This document shows, piece after piece, positions 23,676 through 23,984 of a stretch of 23,984 nucleotides of DNA. This DNA comes from an uncultured Eubacteriales bacterium. GTDB taxonomy: Bacteria; Bacillota; Clostridia; Oscillospirales; CAG-382. The notes under the pieces are model-generated. The model was not told where the DNA came from. It did no database searches and saw only the letters and a list, made by a program, of their open reading frames with translations. Positions within the stretch are counted from its first letter, which is position 1, and every line of letters starts with the position of its first letter. Where the stretch lies: contig CAKSUT010000024.1 in assembly GCA_934502885.1 (NCBI GenBank), positions 1 through 23,984 on the forward strand. The letters are read 5' to 3'. The translations under genes were made by a program, and so were the position numbers.

Positions 23676-23681
23676 ATTATA
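23676..23681 (-). promoter_or_regulatory. Candidate -10 box of the exporter operon
   Basis: TATAAT on the minus strand, about 50 bases upstream of the 23623 start and its GGAGG site (23630-23634). No good -35 at 17 bp; TTGACC lies 25 bp away. An activator may be needed, or the true promoter may lie elsewhere in 23690-23820, which shows no gene. Confidence 0.5.
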
Positions 23682-23824
23682 CATTATTTTTGTGACCTGC
23701 GTCTGCGGTCAATGTGAAAACGAGGTGTAAAATTGCAAAATATTTGTGACAAAACATCGGGTGAAATAAATCACAAAGTTTTGGGGATAAATTATGAGCG
23801 CAAGCAAATTATCGGAGCAAAACA

Positions 23825-23858
23825 GAAAAAAACTTTCCCCAAATGAACCGGGGAAAGT
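23825..23858 (-). terminator. Intrinsic terminator of a minus-strand gene beyond the right edge
   Basis: ACTTTCCCC (23832-23840) pairs with GGGGAAAGT (23850-23858), a 9-bp stem with a 9-nt loop. On the minus strand it is followed by a T-run (23825-23831). No gene in the window ends there. Confidence 0.85.
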
Positions 23859-23877
23859 GACGGAATAATTAAAAGGA

Positions 23878-23955
23878 CTCCGCCTTGCGGCGAAGCTGAA
23901 GCGTCGCACTGCGCCGCTTCTCGCAAGGGGGAACTCCGCTCCCCCTTACGATATC
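23878..23955. repeat. GC-rich hairpin cluster at the right edge
   Basis: A small CCGC-CTT-GCGG hairpin (about 23880-23890) is followed by GAAGCG pairing with CGCTTC and by AAGGGGG pairing with CCCCCTT around AACTCCGCT. CCCCCTTACG resembles the CCCCGTAA ends of the composite repeat, so this may be the end of a further copy beside a gene outside the window. Partial and uncertain. Confidence 0.45.
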
Positions 23956-23984
23956 CCCCACCATTTTTCTTTTCTCACCGAAAA

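Noticed and set aside
23654..23683. Plus-strand promoter TTGACA-N18-TATACA
   Set aside because: The -35 is perfect but the -10 is weak, and no plus-strand gene or hairpin array follows. It overlaps the leader of the exporter operon and may be chance.

Overview
The window looks like chromosome of an uncultured anaerobic Bacillota, most likely a gut-type Clostridia. The evidence is a set of SigA-type promoters (TTGACA-N17-TATAAT), strong GGAGG-type ribosome sites, a GTP-type PEP carboxykinase with a Rex-like box, AraC-regulated glycosidases, an SLH surface protein and a YknXYZ-like exporter. Species cannot be fixed from the sequence. No tRNA, rRNA, transposase, phage gene or CRISPR array was seen.

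Layout. 1-491: right part of a dispersed non-coding repeat. 501-3605 (minus): AI-2E/PerM-type membrane protein, flavodoxin-like protein and AraC regulator, with two back-to-back arrays of tiny hairpins between the first two. 3738-6734 (plus): GH38 alpha-mannosidase, divergent from the AraC gene. 6757-7331: second repeat copy. 7347-8204 (minus) and 8352-10481 (plus): second AraC regulator and a GH42-like glycosidase, with two good promoters back to back. 10735-12525 (plus): pckG with a terminator. 12634-15393 (minus): P-loop NTPase then SNF2-type helicase. 15524-16210: minus-strand terminator, third hairpin array, third repeat copy. 16211-23623 (minus): four-gene operon of membrane-fusion protein, ABC ATPase, permease and a large SLH protein. 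23825-23858: terminator of a gene beyond the right edge.

How the genes fit together. Two AraC-glycosidase pairs suggest sugar-responsive use of host or plant glycans. PckG links PEP and oxaloacetate and is probably controlled by redox state. The exporter operon probably moves a peptide or small molecule across the envelope and includes a wall-bound protein.

The least ordinary material is non-coding. (1) A composite repeat of roughly 400-600 bp occurs three times. Each right end lies close to the stop codon of a minus-strand gene. Its helices are conserved in pairing but not in sequence, which points to a structured RNA or a palindromic mobile element. (2) Three arrays of five or six mini-hairpins have 5-8 bp stems, mostly 3-nt loops and 7-9 nt separators. 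The order of stem words is partly conserved between arrays while individual words are swapped. I know no name for either and treat them as the best candidates for something undescribed.
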